Shown here piece by piece: positions 9,798 to 17,640 of a stretch of DNA of 64,000 bases. The notes beneath the pieces were generated by a model. The model searched no databases and was not told the origin of the DNA. It saw only the letters and a program-made list of their open reading frames with translations. This stretch comes from Lachnospiraceae bacterium (GTDB taxonomy: Bacteria > Bacillota > Clostridia > Lachnospirales > Lachnospiraceae). Position 1 is the first letter of the stretch, and each line of letters begins with the position of its first letter. The stretch is from positions 62,001-126,000 of the forward strand of contig JAFZVZ010000017.1 in the NCBI GenBank assembly GCA_017617545.1. Direction: 5' to 3'. A program made the position numbers and the translations under genes.

Positions 9798-11195
9798 ATG
9801 AAAGAGGAATCGAACAACGCGTGGTTGAAGTATGACAGGAAGACACTTGCCGCTGTGATGGATTTTGCGGAGGAGTACCGGAAATTCATCAGCGCCTGCA
9901 AGACGGAGCGTGAGTGCGTGGATGCGGTCATCGCGAAGGCTAAGGCACTCGGATACAAGGATATCGCTAGCGTGAAGAAGGTGAAGGCCGGTGACAAGCT
10001 GTACGCGGCACACATGGGTAAGACGCTTGCACTGTTTGTCGTCGGAAGCGAGCCGCTTGAAACGGGTATGAAGATCCTCGGCGCTCACATTGATTCGCCG
10101 AGAATGGACCTGAAGCAGGTTCCGGTATATGAGGACAATGAGATCGTGCTTCTGGATACGCACTACTACGGCGGCATCAAGAAGTATCAGTGGGTGACGA
10201 TCCCGCTTGCGATCCACGGCGTGATCTGCAAGAAGGACGGCACTGTCGTCAAGGTTTCCGTCGGCGATGAGCCCGGCGATCCGGTATTCGGCGTGAGCGA
10301 CCTTCTCATTCATCTCGGCGCTGACCAGCTCCAGAAGAAGGGCAATGTCGTCATTGAGGGCGAGGATCTCAATGTGACGTTTGCTTCGATGCCTCTCAAG
10401 GGCGAGAAGAAGGACGCTGTTCTTGCCAATGTGAAGAAGCTTCTCGTGAAGAAGTACAAGATTGACCTTGACGATTTTCTCTCCGCGGAGCTTGAGGTTG
10501 TACCCGCTGGCGAGGCTCGTGACATGGGCATCGACAGCTCGCTGTTGATGGGATACGGACATGACGACCGCTGCTGCGCATATCCGTCCGCGGAAGCTAT
10601 TTTCCGTATCACGGAAGAGAATACCAACGCTCCGGTATGGAAGGGACGCACGCTTGTATGTCTTCTTGTCGACAAGGAGGAGATCGGAAGCGTAGGCGCG
10701 ACCGGCATGCATTCGAAGTTCTTCGAGAATACCGTTGCGGAGCTTCTCGACAGAATGGGTGAGTACAGCGAGCTGAAGGTTCGCCGCGCAATGCAGAACT
10801 CGGTGATGCTCTCGTCCGACGTGAGCGCCGCGTTTGATCCGAATTATCCTTCGGTCAATGAGAAGAAGAACACCGCGTTCTTCGGCAAGGGACTTGTGTT
10901 CAACAAGTACACCGGTTCCCGCGGAAAGAGCGGCAGTAACGACGCGAACCCTGAATTTTTCGCAAAGATCCGCAAGGTGTTCGACGATGCCAACGTTTCG
11001 TTCCAAACCGCGGAGCTCGGCAAGGTTGACCAGGGCGGCGGCGGTACGATCGCGTACATCATGGGCAACTACGGCATGAACGTGATCGATTGCGGCGTTG
11101 CCGTGCAGAATATGCATGCTCCGTGGGAAGTGATCAGCAAGGCGGACCTCTACGAGGCACTTCAGGGGTATCTTGCGTTCTACCGCGAGATGTGA
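9798..11195 (+). CDS. M18 family aminopeptidase (aspartyl aminopeptidase type)
   Basis: A 465-residue zinc metallopeptidase of family M18, which removes N-terminal, often acidic, residues from peptides in the cytoplasm. Metal-binding and catalytic segments are visible: LGAHIDSPRMD near residue 95, GHDDRCCA near 255, DKEEIGSVGATGM near 290 and QNMHAPWEV near 440. The start was placed at 9798, preceded by ACGAGGTAA, rather than at the upstream in-frame ATG at 9765, whose extension does not resemble the family. It lies downstream of hslO with an 80-base gap and just before the dUTPase gene. Confidence 0.88.
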   Translation: MKEESNNAWLKYDRKTLAAVMDFAEEYRKFISACKTERECVDAVIAKAKALGYKDIASVKKVKAGDKLYAAHMGKTLALFVVGSEPLETGMKILGAHIDSPRMDLKQVPVYEDNEIVLLDTHYYGGIKKYQWVTIPLAIHGVICKKDGTVVKVSVGDEPGDPVFGVSDLLIHLGADQLQKKGNVVIEGEDLNVTFASMPLKGEKKDAVLANVKKLLVKKYKIDLDDFLSAELEVVPAGEARDMGIDSSLLMGYGHDDRCCAYPSAEAIFRITEENTNAPVWKGRTLVCLLVDKEEIGSVGATGMHSKFFENTVAELLDRMGEYSELKVRRAMQNSVMLSSDVSAAFDPNYPSVNEKKNTAFFGKGLVFNKYTGSRGKSGSNDANPEFFAKIRKVFDDANVSFQTAELGKVDQGGGGTIAYIMGNYGMNVIDCGVAVQNMHAPWEVISKADLYEALQGYLAFYREM

Positions 11196-11213
11196 CAGTT
11201 ACCGGGAGACAGT

Positions 11214-11648
11214 ATGGAAACGCTTAAGATACGATACATCAGCAACGAGATCGAGAAACTGCGCTACATTGACGGTGTCTCGGACTGGATCGATCTTCGC
11301 TGCGCGGAAAATGTGGTTTTGAAACAGGGAGAATCCCGGCTGATCCGCTTAGGCATCGCCGTCGAGCTGCCGGAGGGCTACGAGGCGCATATCGTGCCGA
11401 GAAGCTCGACATTCCGCAATTTCGGGATCATCCAGACAAACCATATGGGAGTCGTTGACCACAGCTACTGCGGAGACGAGGACGAGTGGAAATATCCCGT
11501 GCTGGCGATGCGCGACACGGAGCTCCATGTCAACGACCGCATCTGCCAGTTCCGCATCATGCGCAACCAGCCGAAGCTTGTGTTCGAAGAGGTGGAGCAC
11601 CTGGGCGGCGCTTCGCGAGGCGGCTTCGGATCGACCGGGGTAAAGTAA
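11214..11648 (+). CDS. dut: dUTP diphosphatase-like protein (trimeric dUTPase fold)
   Basis: A 144-residue protein with the motifs of trimeric dUTPases, which hydrolyse dUTP to dUMP and pyrophosphate to keep uracil out of DNA. VPRSSTFRNFGI matches motif 2, GVVDHSYCGDEDEW matches motif 3 (uridine binding), and the C-terminal RGGFGSTG matches the flexible arm that closes the active site. The order rules out dCTP deaminase. It starts 18 bases after the M18 peptidase stop with GGGAGA as ribosome binding site, so the genes are probably co-transcribed. The DEDEW insertion in motif 3 is slightly unusual. Confidence 0.85.
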   Translation: METLKIRYISNEIEKLRYIDGVSDWIDLRCAENVVLKQGESRLIRLGIAVELPEGYEAHIVPRSSTFRNFGIIQTNHMGVVDHSYCGDEDEWKYPVLAMRDTELHVNDRICQFRIMRNQPKLVFEEVEHLGGASRGGFGSTGVK

Positions 11649-11705
11649 ACAGTTTATAAAGCGTGCGACGAACAATAAAAAGCGCGCTATGGAGGACATA
11701 CAGAC

Positions 11706-13001
11706 ATGATACAGGTAACAGTATTTTCCGGCTTTCTCGGAGCCGGCAAGACAACGCTCATCAAGAAGCTTCTCGCGGACGGTTATAAGGGCGAGAAGGT
11801 TGTTCTGATCGAAAATGAATTCGGTGAGATCGGCATCGACGGCGGCTTTCTGAAGGACGCCGGAATTGAGATCACCGAGATGAACTCGGGCTGCATCTGC
11901 TGCTCGCTTGTCGGTGACTTCGGCAAGGCCCTCACGCAGGTGAAGGAACAGTTCCATCCCGACCGCATCCTGATCGAGCCCTCCGGTGTCGGCAAGCTTT
12001 CCGACGTCGTTCGCGCGATTGAGGGAATCGGCGATCCCGAGATGGTCGTGACCGGTCTTGTCACGGTTGTTGACGCCGGCAAATGCCGCATCTACATGAA
12101 AAACTTCGGTGAATTTTTCAACAACCAGGTCGAGTGCGCGCACGCGATCCTTCTCAGCCGCAGCCAGAACGTATCCGAGGATAAGCTGCAGGCATGCGTA
12201 AAGCTTCTCCGCGAGAAAAATGCAGAAGCTACGATCGTGACGACGCCCTGGGATGATCTTACCGGTGCGCAGATCCTTGCTGCGATGGAGACGAAGGTAG
12301 ATCTCGCGAAGCAGCTCCTTGAGGAGGCGGAGCATCACCATCATCACGATGACGACGAGTGCGATGATCCGGAGTGCGAGTGCCACCATCATCACCATGA
12401 TGACGACGATGAGGACGAGCATGAGCATCATCACCATCACCACCATGACGGTGAGGAGTGCGATGATCCGGAGTGTGAATGCCATCACCATCACCACGAT
12501 GATGACGACGATGAGGATGAGCACGAGCATCATCACCACCATCACCACGATGACGATGATGACGATGAGGATGAGCACGAGCATCATCATCACCACGATG
12601 ACGACGATGATGACGAGCACGAGCATCACCACCATCACCATCATGACGGCGAGGAGTGCGATGATCCGGAGTGCGAGTGCCACCATCACCATGACGGTCA
12701 CCATCATCACCATCATCACGCGGATGAGGTGTTCACAAGCTTTGGACGTGAGACGGTTTGGAAGTACGAGGAGGATACGCTTAAGGATATCCTTGAAAAG
12801 CTCGCAAACTCCGAGGATTACGGCATCATTTTGCGCGCCAAGGGAATGGTTCCCGATGCGGAAGGTAAATGGCACTATTTCGATCTTACGCCCGGCGAGT
12901 ATGAGATCCGCGACGGAGCGCCGGACATCATCGGACGCATCTGCGTGATCGGAAGCAAGATGAACGAGGATGCCATCAAGGAACTCTTTGAGTTGGATTG
13001 A
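11706..13001 (+). CDS. COG0523 (CobW/ZNG1-like) GTPase metallochaperone with long His/Asp-rich tract
   Basis: A 431-residue G3E-class P-loop GTPase. Walker A is GFLGAGKTT (residues 9-17), the switch region ENEFGEIGID follows, and the metal site CICC (C63, C65, C66) is intact. The family delivers zinc, cobalt or nickel to client enzymes. Between residues about 210 and 338 lies a huge insertion rich in His (about 56) and Asp, with three copies of ECDDPECEC giving nine cysteines. This is a likely metal store or sensor. A normal CobW C-terminal domain follows. It lies 15 bases upstream of a second COG0523 gene. Which metal is handled cannot be decided; zinc is a reasonable guess. Confidence 0.9.
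   Translation: MIQVTVFSGFLGAGKTTLIKKLLADGYKGEKVVLIENEFGEIGIDGGFLKDAGIEITEMNSGCICCSLVGDFGKALTQVKEQFHPDRILIEPSGVGKLSDVVRAIEGIGDPEMVVTGLVTVVDAGKCRIYMKNFGEFFNNQVECAHAILLSRSQNVSEDKLQACVKLLREKNAEATIVTTPWDDLTGAQILAAMETKVDLAKQLLEEAEHHHHHDDDECDDPECECHHHHHDDDDEDEHEHHHHHHHDGEECDDPECECHHHHHDDDDDEDEHEHHHHHHHDDDDDDEDEHEHHHHHDDDDDDEHEHHHHHHHDGEECDDPECECHHHHDGHHHHHHHADEVFTSFGRETVWKYEEDTLKDILEKLANSEDYGIILRAKGMVPDAEGKWHYFDLTPGEYEIRDGAPDIIGRICVIGSKMNEDAIKELFELD
12333..12719 (+). repeat. His/Asp/Cys-coding tandem repeat tract within the metallochaperone gene
   Basis: About 390 bases of imperfect in-frame repeats of CAT/CAC and GAT/GAC codons. Runs of His (4-7) alternate with Asp/Glu runs, and an ECDDPECEC block recurs three times. 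The tract is coding, as the reading frame stays open through it. It also creates long open frames in other phases. Repeat number may vary between strains by slippage. Confidence 0.85.
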
Positions 13002-13016
13002 GAAAGGATTTGACCT

Positions 13017-13967
13017 ATGGACAAGCCCGTATTTGTCATTAACGGTTTTTTGGACAGTGGGAAAACTTCATTTATACGCGACACGCTGAACGATCCGCAG
13101 TTCCTCTCATCCGGCAAATTGCTCCTGATCGTTGCCGAGGAAGGCGAGGAGGAGTACGATGAGGTGGCGTTCGCGAAGAAGGGCGTCAGTATCATCAGCG
13201 TCGAGGAGAAGGAGCAGCTCACGACGAAATTTCTGACCGATCTCGATGATTTTTATGATCCCAACATGATCATGATCGAGTGGAACGGAATGTGGAAGCT
13301 TGATGAGCTTCTCGACCTTGACATGCCGCAGAACTGGATCCTCGGACAGATCGTTACGATCGTTGATTCGACGACGTTTCCGATGTATCTCGCGAACATG
13401 CGCGCGATGATCCTCGACGAGGTACGGTACTCTGATGTCGTGATCGTCAACCGCTGCGATGATGCGACCGACCGGTCGCTCATCCGCAGAAGCATAAAGG
13501 CAGTCAACCGCAAGACACAGATCTCGTACGAGCGCGCAGACGGAAAAGTCGCCGGCGATTTTGAGGATGAGCTGCCGTACGATATCTCGCAGCAGAAGCT
13601 CGATATCTCTGACGCGGACTACGGCATCTGGTTCATGGATGCGTCGGACCAGCCGGAGAAGTACGAGGGCAAGACGGTTCATTTTCTGTCGATGCTGTAT
13701 GTGTCACCGAGACTTCCGAAGGGGTATATCGTTCCCGGCCGCATGGTGATGACATGCTGCGCGGAGGACACGCAGTTCTCCGGCTTCATGGCCAAGCTGC
13801 CCGCCGCAGTAGCGCCTGAGTCGCTGAAGAGCAGAATGTGGTTTGATGTTACCGCGGACATACATGTGCAGCGCATGCGCGAGTACAAGGGCAAGGGTGT
13901 CGTTCTGTACATCAAGAACATGATACCCGCGAAGGAGCCCGCGGATCCGATGATTTATTTTTCGTAA
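13017..13967 (+). CDS. COG0523-like GTPase lacking CxCC, with a TIGR03943/DUF1980-like C-terminal part
   Basis: A 316-residue protein. The N-terminal half is a CobW-type GTPase: VINGFLDSGKTSF (P-loop at residues 10-17), MIEWNGMW in place of the family LIEPSG segment, and VIVNRCDD as a variant base-recognition motif. The CxCC metal site is absent; the corresponding stretch reads VSIISVEEKEQL. From about residue 215 the sequence (FLSMLYVSPRLPKGYIVPGR, then VMTCCAED) resembles, from memory, the C-terminal domain of the TIGR03943/DUF1980 family that pairs with zinc-linked permeases. It is 15 bases after the first GTPase gene, so the two are co-expressed. GTPase assignment is firm; the C-terminal resemblance is inference. 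Confidence 0.75.
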   Translation: MDKPVFVINGFLDSGKTSFIRDTLNDPQFLSSGKLLLIVAEEGEEEYDEVAFAKKGVSIISVEEKEQLTTKFLTDLDDFYDPNMIMIEWNGMWKLDELLDLDMPQNWILGQIVTIVDSTTFPMYLANMRAMILDEVRYSDVVIVNRCDDATDRSLIRRSIKAVNRKTQISYERADGKVAGDFEDELPYDISQQKLDISDADYGIWFMDASDQPEKYEGKTVHFLSMLYVSPRLPKGYIVPGRMVMTCCAEDTQFSGFMAKLPAAVAPESLKSRMWFDVTADIHVQRMREYKGKGVVLYIKNMIPAKEPADPMIYFS

Positions 13968-13996
13968 AATAACCTGTTCACGGATGAGGTAATGCG

Positions 13997-15085
13997 ATGA
14001 TCAACAATGTGAAGGTACTCGGGAGAACGTCAAAGGAGGCGCCGGACGTAGTGTTCTGGACCGGAAGCCGGTACGAGATGAACGTGAAGGCGTCTTACCT
14101 TACCGCTGTTATCGAAGCGGATTACGGAATGCAGGAACAGTGGATCGCCGTATTGATCAACGGCGCGCCCGTGTGCCGCATGCCCTTACAGAAGGGTCTC
14201 AATGAGGTGATCGTGTTCCGCAACCGGGATGCCGGCATTGTAAGAAATGTAAGGATCATCAAGGAAGTACAGCCAATGGGCGGGGATGGAGCGAACTATA
14301 TCCGCCTGACGGAGATTAAGACGGACGGCGAGCTTCTGCCTGTCGAGGAGCCAAAGCTCCGCATTGAGTTTGTCGGCGACTCCATCACCTCCGGCGAGGG
14401 AGGGATCGGCGCGCATGACGAGATGGACTGGGTGGCGCAGCTGTTCTCGGCATACGACAATTACGCATATAAGACCGCTGAGGCGCTTTCGGCGGATTAC
14501 CAGGTTGTATCGCAGAGCGGATGGGGCGTGTACTGCGGTTATAACAACGATATCCACATGAACGTGCCCGGGATCTACGACAAGGTCTGCGCGCTTGTCT
14601 CCGCGGACGGAGAAGGCGTGTACGGCTCGCAGAAAGCGTATGATCATTCGTCATTCAAGCCCGACGTTGTCGTGATCAACCTCGGGACCAACGATTCCGG
14701 GGCATGCAATTCCGAAGCCTACACGGATCCGGAGACGGGAAACGTGTATAAGCTTTCGAAAACTGCGGACGGCAAGCTTGATGAAGCGAGCGCGAAAGCA
14801 TTTGACGAGGCGGCGAGAGCGTTCCTTGCTAAGCTTCGCAAGGCTCATCCGGAGAGCTGCCTTCTGTGGGTTTACGGCATGCTCGGGATGGATATGGAAG
14901 AGGCGATCAAGGACGCGATCAAGGGATATCGTGAGGAGAGCGGTGACAGTAATGTCGATTACTGCCGCCTGCCGGACACGACACAGGACGCGTTCGGTTC
15001 GCGCTGTCATCCCGGTCATCCCGCGCATGAGCGCGCTGCCGAGGTGCTGGTAGGTAAGATCCGTGAGATCCGCGGTGAAATGTGA
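13997..15085 (+). CDS. SGNH/GDSL hydrolase with N-terminal beta domain (CE2-like esterase)
   Basis: A 362-residue SGNH esterase. About 120 residues that look like a beta-sandwich come first. They are followed by block I IEFVGDSITSGEG (nucleophile Ser, near residues 123-135), VVINLGTNDSG (block III, near 224) and RCHPGHPAHERAAE near the end (catalytic His). A beta domain before an SGNH domain is the layout of carbohydrate esterase family 2, which removes acetyl groups from xylan and other polysaccharides. No signal peptide is visible, so it would act inside the cell on imported oligosaccharides. Start at 13997 follows GATGAGGT. Substrate is inferred. Confidence 0.75.
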   Translation: MINNVKVLGRTSKEAPDVVFWTGSRYEMNVKASYLTAVIEADYGMQEQWIAVLINGAPVCRMPLQKGLNEVIVFRNRDAGIVRNVRIIKEVQPMGGDGANYIRLTEIKTDGELLPVEEPKLRIEFVGDSITSGEGGIGAHDEMDWVAQLFSAYDNYAYKTAEALSADYQVVSQSGWGVYCGYNNDIHMNVPGIYDKVCALVSADGEGVYGSQKAYDHSSFKPDVVVINLGTNDSGACNSEAYTDPETGNVYKLSKTADGKLDEASAKAFDEAARAFLAKLRKAHPESCLLWVYGMLGMDMEEAIKDAIKGYREESGDSNVDYCRLPDTTQDAFGSRCHPGHPAHERAAEVLVGKIREIRGEM

Positions 15086-15187
15086 AACTTCTGTGATCCC
15101 GCAACAGGGACTCGACAAAAGCGAATAATAACTGTAGAATGCTTTATAGTATATTTATGCAGTGCGTTTTACGATTTTTTTGTGTGG

Positions 15188-15193
15188 TATAAT
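15188..15193 (+). promoter_or_regulatory. Extended -10 promoter element before the ABC array
   Basis: TATAAT preceded by TGG (TGn extended -10) lies about 115 bases before the first ABC gene. No convincing -35 box is seen at the usual distance. The leader downstream contains a hairpin, GGGAATG (15255-15261) with CATTCCC (15269-15275), without a U tract. Confidence 0.5.
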
Positions 15194-15309
15194 ATTCGAC
15201 AGCGGTGAGCTGAATGTTACGGGGTGTGAAGCAATAAACGCATACGGTTTGAACGGGAATGGCATGTTCATTCCCTGTTTGGGTGTGCTGTTTCGGGGGG
15301 AAGGATATT

Positions 15310-17640
15310 ATGTCACTGCTCAAGCTGGATAACATAGGGAAAATCTATGTTTCCGAGGGGAACATTGCCGTAGGTATCAGAGGCGTTAATCTTTCGTTTG
15401 ATCAGGGTGAATTTGTCGCGATCACCGGCGAGTCCGGTTCCGGCAAATCCACTCTTTTGAATGTCTTAAGCGGCATGGATACCTACGAGGAGGGTGAGCT
15501 CTACATCGAGGGGCAGCCCACGTCTCACTATCTTCAGCCGGACTGGGAACAGTACCGGCAGAAGTATATCTCTTTTATCTTCCAGGACTATAATATCATT
15601 GACAGCTTCACGGTTCTTCAGAACGTGGAGCTTGCTTTGATGACCATTGAAGACCCCAAGAAGCGCCGTGAGCGCGCTGTTGAACTGATCAACCGGGTTG
15701 GTCTCTCCGGTCATATGAAGCATAAGGGAAGTCAGCTTTCCGGTGGGCAGAAACAGCGCACCGTTATTGCTCGTGCTCTCGCAAAGGACAGCCCGATCAT
15801 CCTTGCGGATGAGCCGACCGGAAACCTCGATTCGAAGACCGGGCAGGAGATCATTGAGCTTCTTAGGGAGCTTTCGGAGGATAAGCTTCTGATCGTTGTG
15901 ACGCATGATTTTGATCTTGTGGAAAATGTCGCAACACGCCATGTGCGCATCTTCGACGGCGCTGTCGAATCCGACCGTGTACTCCGAGGAACATCCGTGG
16001 ACAGTAATGCGGAAGCTGATCATACCGTTGAAACAGAAACAGACAGTGCGGAGACTTCATCGGAAACAGCTTCCGACAACTCAGTTGAAGTACAGAACGT
16101 ATCTATCCCTGCATTCAGCAACGGCGTGCGTCTCGGAAGGACGCTGTTTACCTCGAGACCGAAACTCAGTTTGTTCCTTTGCTTCCTTCTTTCGTTCGGC
16201 ATGATCTGCCTGTTCCTCGTTACCGCGTTGTGCAGCAGCTTTACTGATATGTTCCGCTCGTTCAATCTGTTCCAGAGAAAAGAGGGGCGGCTTGTCATCG
16301 CGAGACAGGACGGCAATCCGATCAGGGATGAGGAGGTTGCGGAGCTGGCGAAGCGCTTTAACGCATCTGACAGCCTTCACTACGATTATCTGTGCGATCT
16401 TTTCAATGAACAGTTTGTTACAAACACGTACAATGATGATTATGATTACAAGTTTAATGATCATATCGGTTATGCGTACGGGGAGGACTACGGAACGCCC
16501 ACATACGGGCGGTATCCTGAGGCTGAGAACGAGGTTTTACTGAGACTGCCGCTTTATTTCGAGCATGAGGATCTTCCGCTCGGAACGAATGAAACGGTTT
16601 ATCTGAACAGCGGATATGAGCTCAAGGTCGTTGGTACCTCATTTTACGTGGACACCAACGAACGGCCTACAATGCTTCTCACGAAAGAAGGATTTATCAA
16701 TCTGACGGCCGTGGTCGGGATGTATGTCAATGTTACGGATGTACTGATCGACGGAGTATCGCAGAGCGAATCCGAGATCCGGTTGCAGGCCTATGTTTGG
16801 CCTTATGTGGAGCCCGGGAAAATCTACTGTGTAAGCAACGGTTTCGCGGAGAAGGTACAGGACGCGGGATCCGTTGAGATCATGCTCTCGGCGAAAACAA
16901 TATATGCAGAGGAAGCAAATAGCTTCAATGGCAGCAATCCAATCATGAACCGCTCATTTGAGACCGAGAAGACATATGACAGCAGTTACCTGACGGATAA
17001 TACGCCGGAGCTTCCGAGGACGGTGAATCCGAGAAACGAGGGAAGGTACGTGTTCCTCGTGGGAACGGACATCGCGCGGGAACTGTTAAGCGAATGTCTC
17101 GAAGGCAACTATAACCAGGCAAGTCTGTTCTTCCCGGATGACAAAGCGGCGAAGCAGGCAGTCGGATCACTGCGCGATGAGGGATATACCGCGCTCACGA
17201 CCGATGTAACCTATGCTCCCGATATCAGTACGCTGTTCGAATTGATCATGACCGGCGTGGCCTTAGGGTTTGTCTGGCTCGCAACGATCCTTCTTGTAGT
17301 ATTCATGATCAATCTGTGCACCAACCGGTCTGTTGAGGCGTTCCGCAGCGACCTCGCGATCATGCGCTCCATGGGTATACCCGTTAAGGTGATCAAGGTC
17401 GGAATGTATGTGCGTATGGGATTATCTTTGATACCCGCGCTACTTTTGATCCCGGTTGTCGCATATTTAGTATATCACGTTAAATTGCTCGATATGGTTT
17501 TGAATTACTTGCGGCCGGTACATTATGTGATCCTTGTTCTCGGACTGATCATCCTGACATGGCGTATCACGCGAAAGCAGGTGAAGAACCTGTTCGCAAG
17601 CAGTGTCAAGGCATCTCTGAGAGGAGGTGATCAGGCATGA
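15310..17640 (+). CDS. Fused ABC ATPase-FtsX permease, unit 1 protein A
   Basis: A 776-residue MacB-like fusion. The ATPase comes first: Walker A GESGSGKST near residue 40, signature LSGGQKQR near 144, Walker [13 protein letters not shown] near 163. A linker follows, then one membrane segment (FLCFLLSFGMICLFLVTALC, near 285-308), a large outside domain of about 330 residues, and three C-terminal segments near 650, 700 and 737. This is the four-segment MacB/LolC topology, not the ten-segment BceB type. The start at 15310 follows GGGGGGAAGG; an upstream in-frame start at 15259 is rejected. It overlaps gene B by ATGA and probably forms a heterodimer with it. Substrate unknown; peptides, lipoproteins or antimicrobials are possible. 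Confidence 0.88.
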   Translation: MSLLKLDNIGKIYVSEGNIAVGIRGVNLSFDQGEFVAITGESGSGKSTLLNVLSGMDTYEEGELYIEGQPTSHYLQPDWEQYRQKYISFIFQDYNIIDSFTVLQNVELALMTIEDPKKRRERAVELINRVGLSGHMKHKGSQLSGGQKQRTVIARALAKDSPIILADEPTGNLDSKTGQEIIELLRELSEDKLLIVVTHDFDLVENVATRHVRIFDGAVESDRVLRGTSVDSNAEADHTVETETDSAETSSETASDNSVEVQNVSIPAFSNGVRLGRTLFTSRPKLSLFLCFLLSFGMICLFLVTALCSSFTDMFRSFNLFQRKEGRLVIARQDGNPIRDEEVAELAKRFNASDSLHYDYLCDLFNEQFVTNTYNDDYDYKFNDHIGYAYGEDYGTPTYGRYPEAENEVLLRLPLYFEHEDLPLGTNETVYLNSGYELKVVGTSFYVDTNERPTMLLTKEGFINLTAVVGMYVNVTDVLIDGVSQSESEIRLQAYVWPYVEPGKIYCVSNGFAEKVQDAGSVEIMLSAKTIYAEEANSFNGSNPIMNRSFETEKTYDSSYLTDNTPELPRTVNPRNEGRYVFLVGTDIARELLSECLEGNYNQASLFFPDDKAAKQAVGSLRDEGYTALTTDVTYAPDISTLFELIMTGVALGFVWLATILLVVFMINLCTNRSVEAFRSDLAIMRSMGIPVKVIKVGMYVRMGLSLIPALLLIPVVAYLVYHVKLLDMVLNYLRPVHYVILVLGLIILTWRITRKQVKNLFASSVKASLRGGDQA

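Noticed and set aside
12333-12719. Possible CRISPR or non-coding satellite because of the short repeats
   Set aside because: Repeats are contiguous without unique spacers, keep the reading frame and encode a metal-binding tract.
11349-12875. A 508-codon minus-strand frame with long Val/Met runs
   Set aside because: It is the complement of the His/Asp tract and dUTPase gene; the hydrophobic runs are translated CAT/GAT repeats and not real membrane segments.
12319-12948. A plus-strand frame rich in Ile, Thr and Met
   Set aside because: Frame-shifted reading of the His-rich tract within the metallochaperone gene.
13017-13967. Second GTPase as a decayed pseudogene
   Set aside because: The frame is intact, the P-loop is conserved and it has a good ribosome binding site; loss of CxCC is better explained by a changed role.
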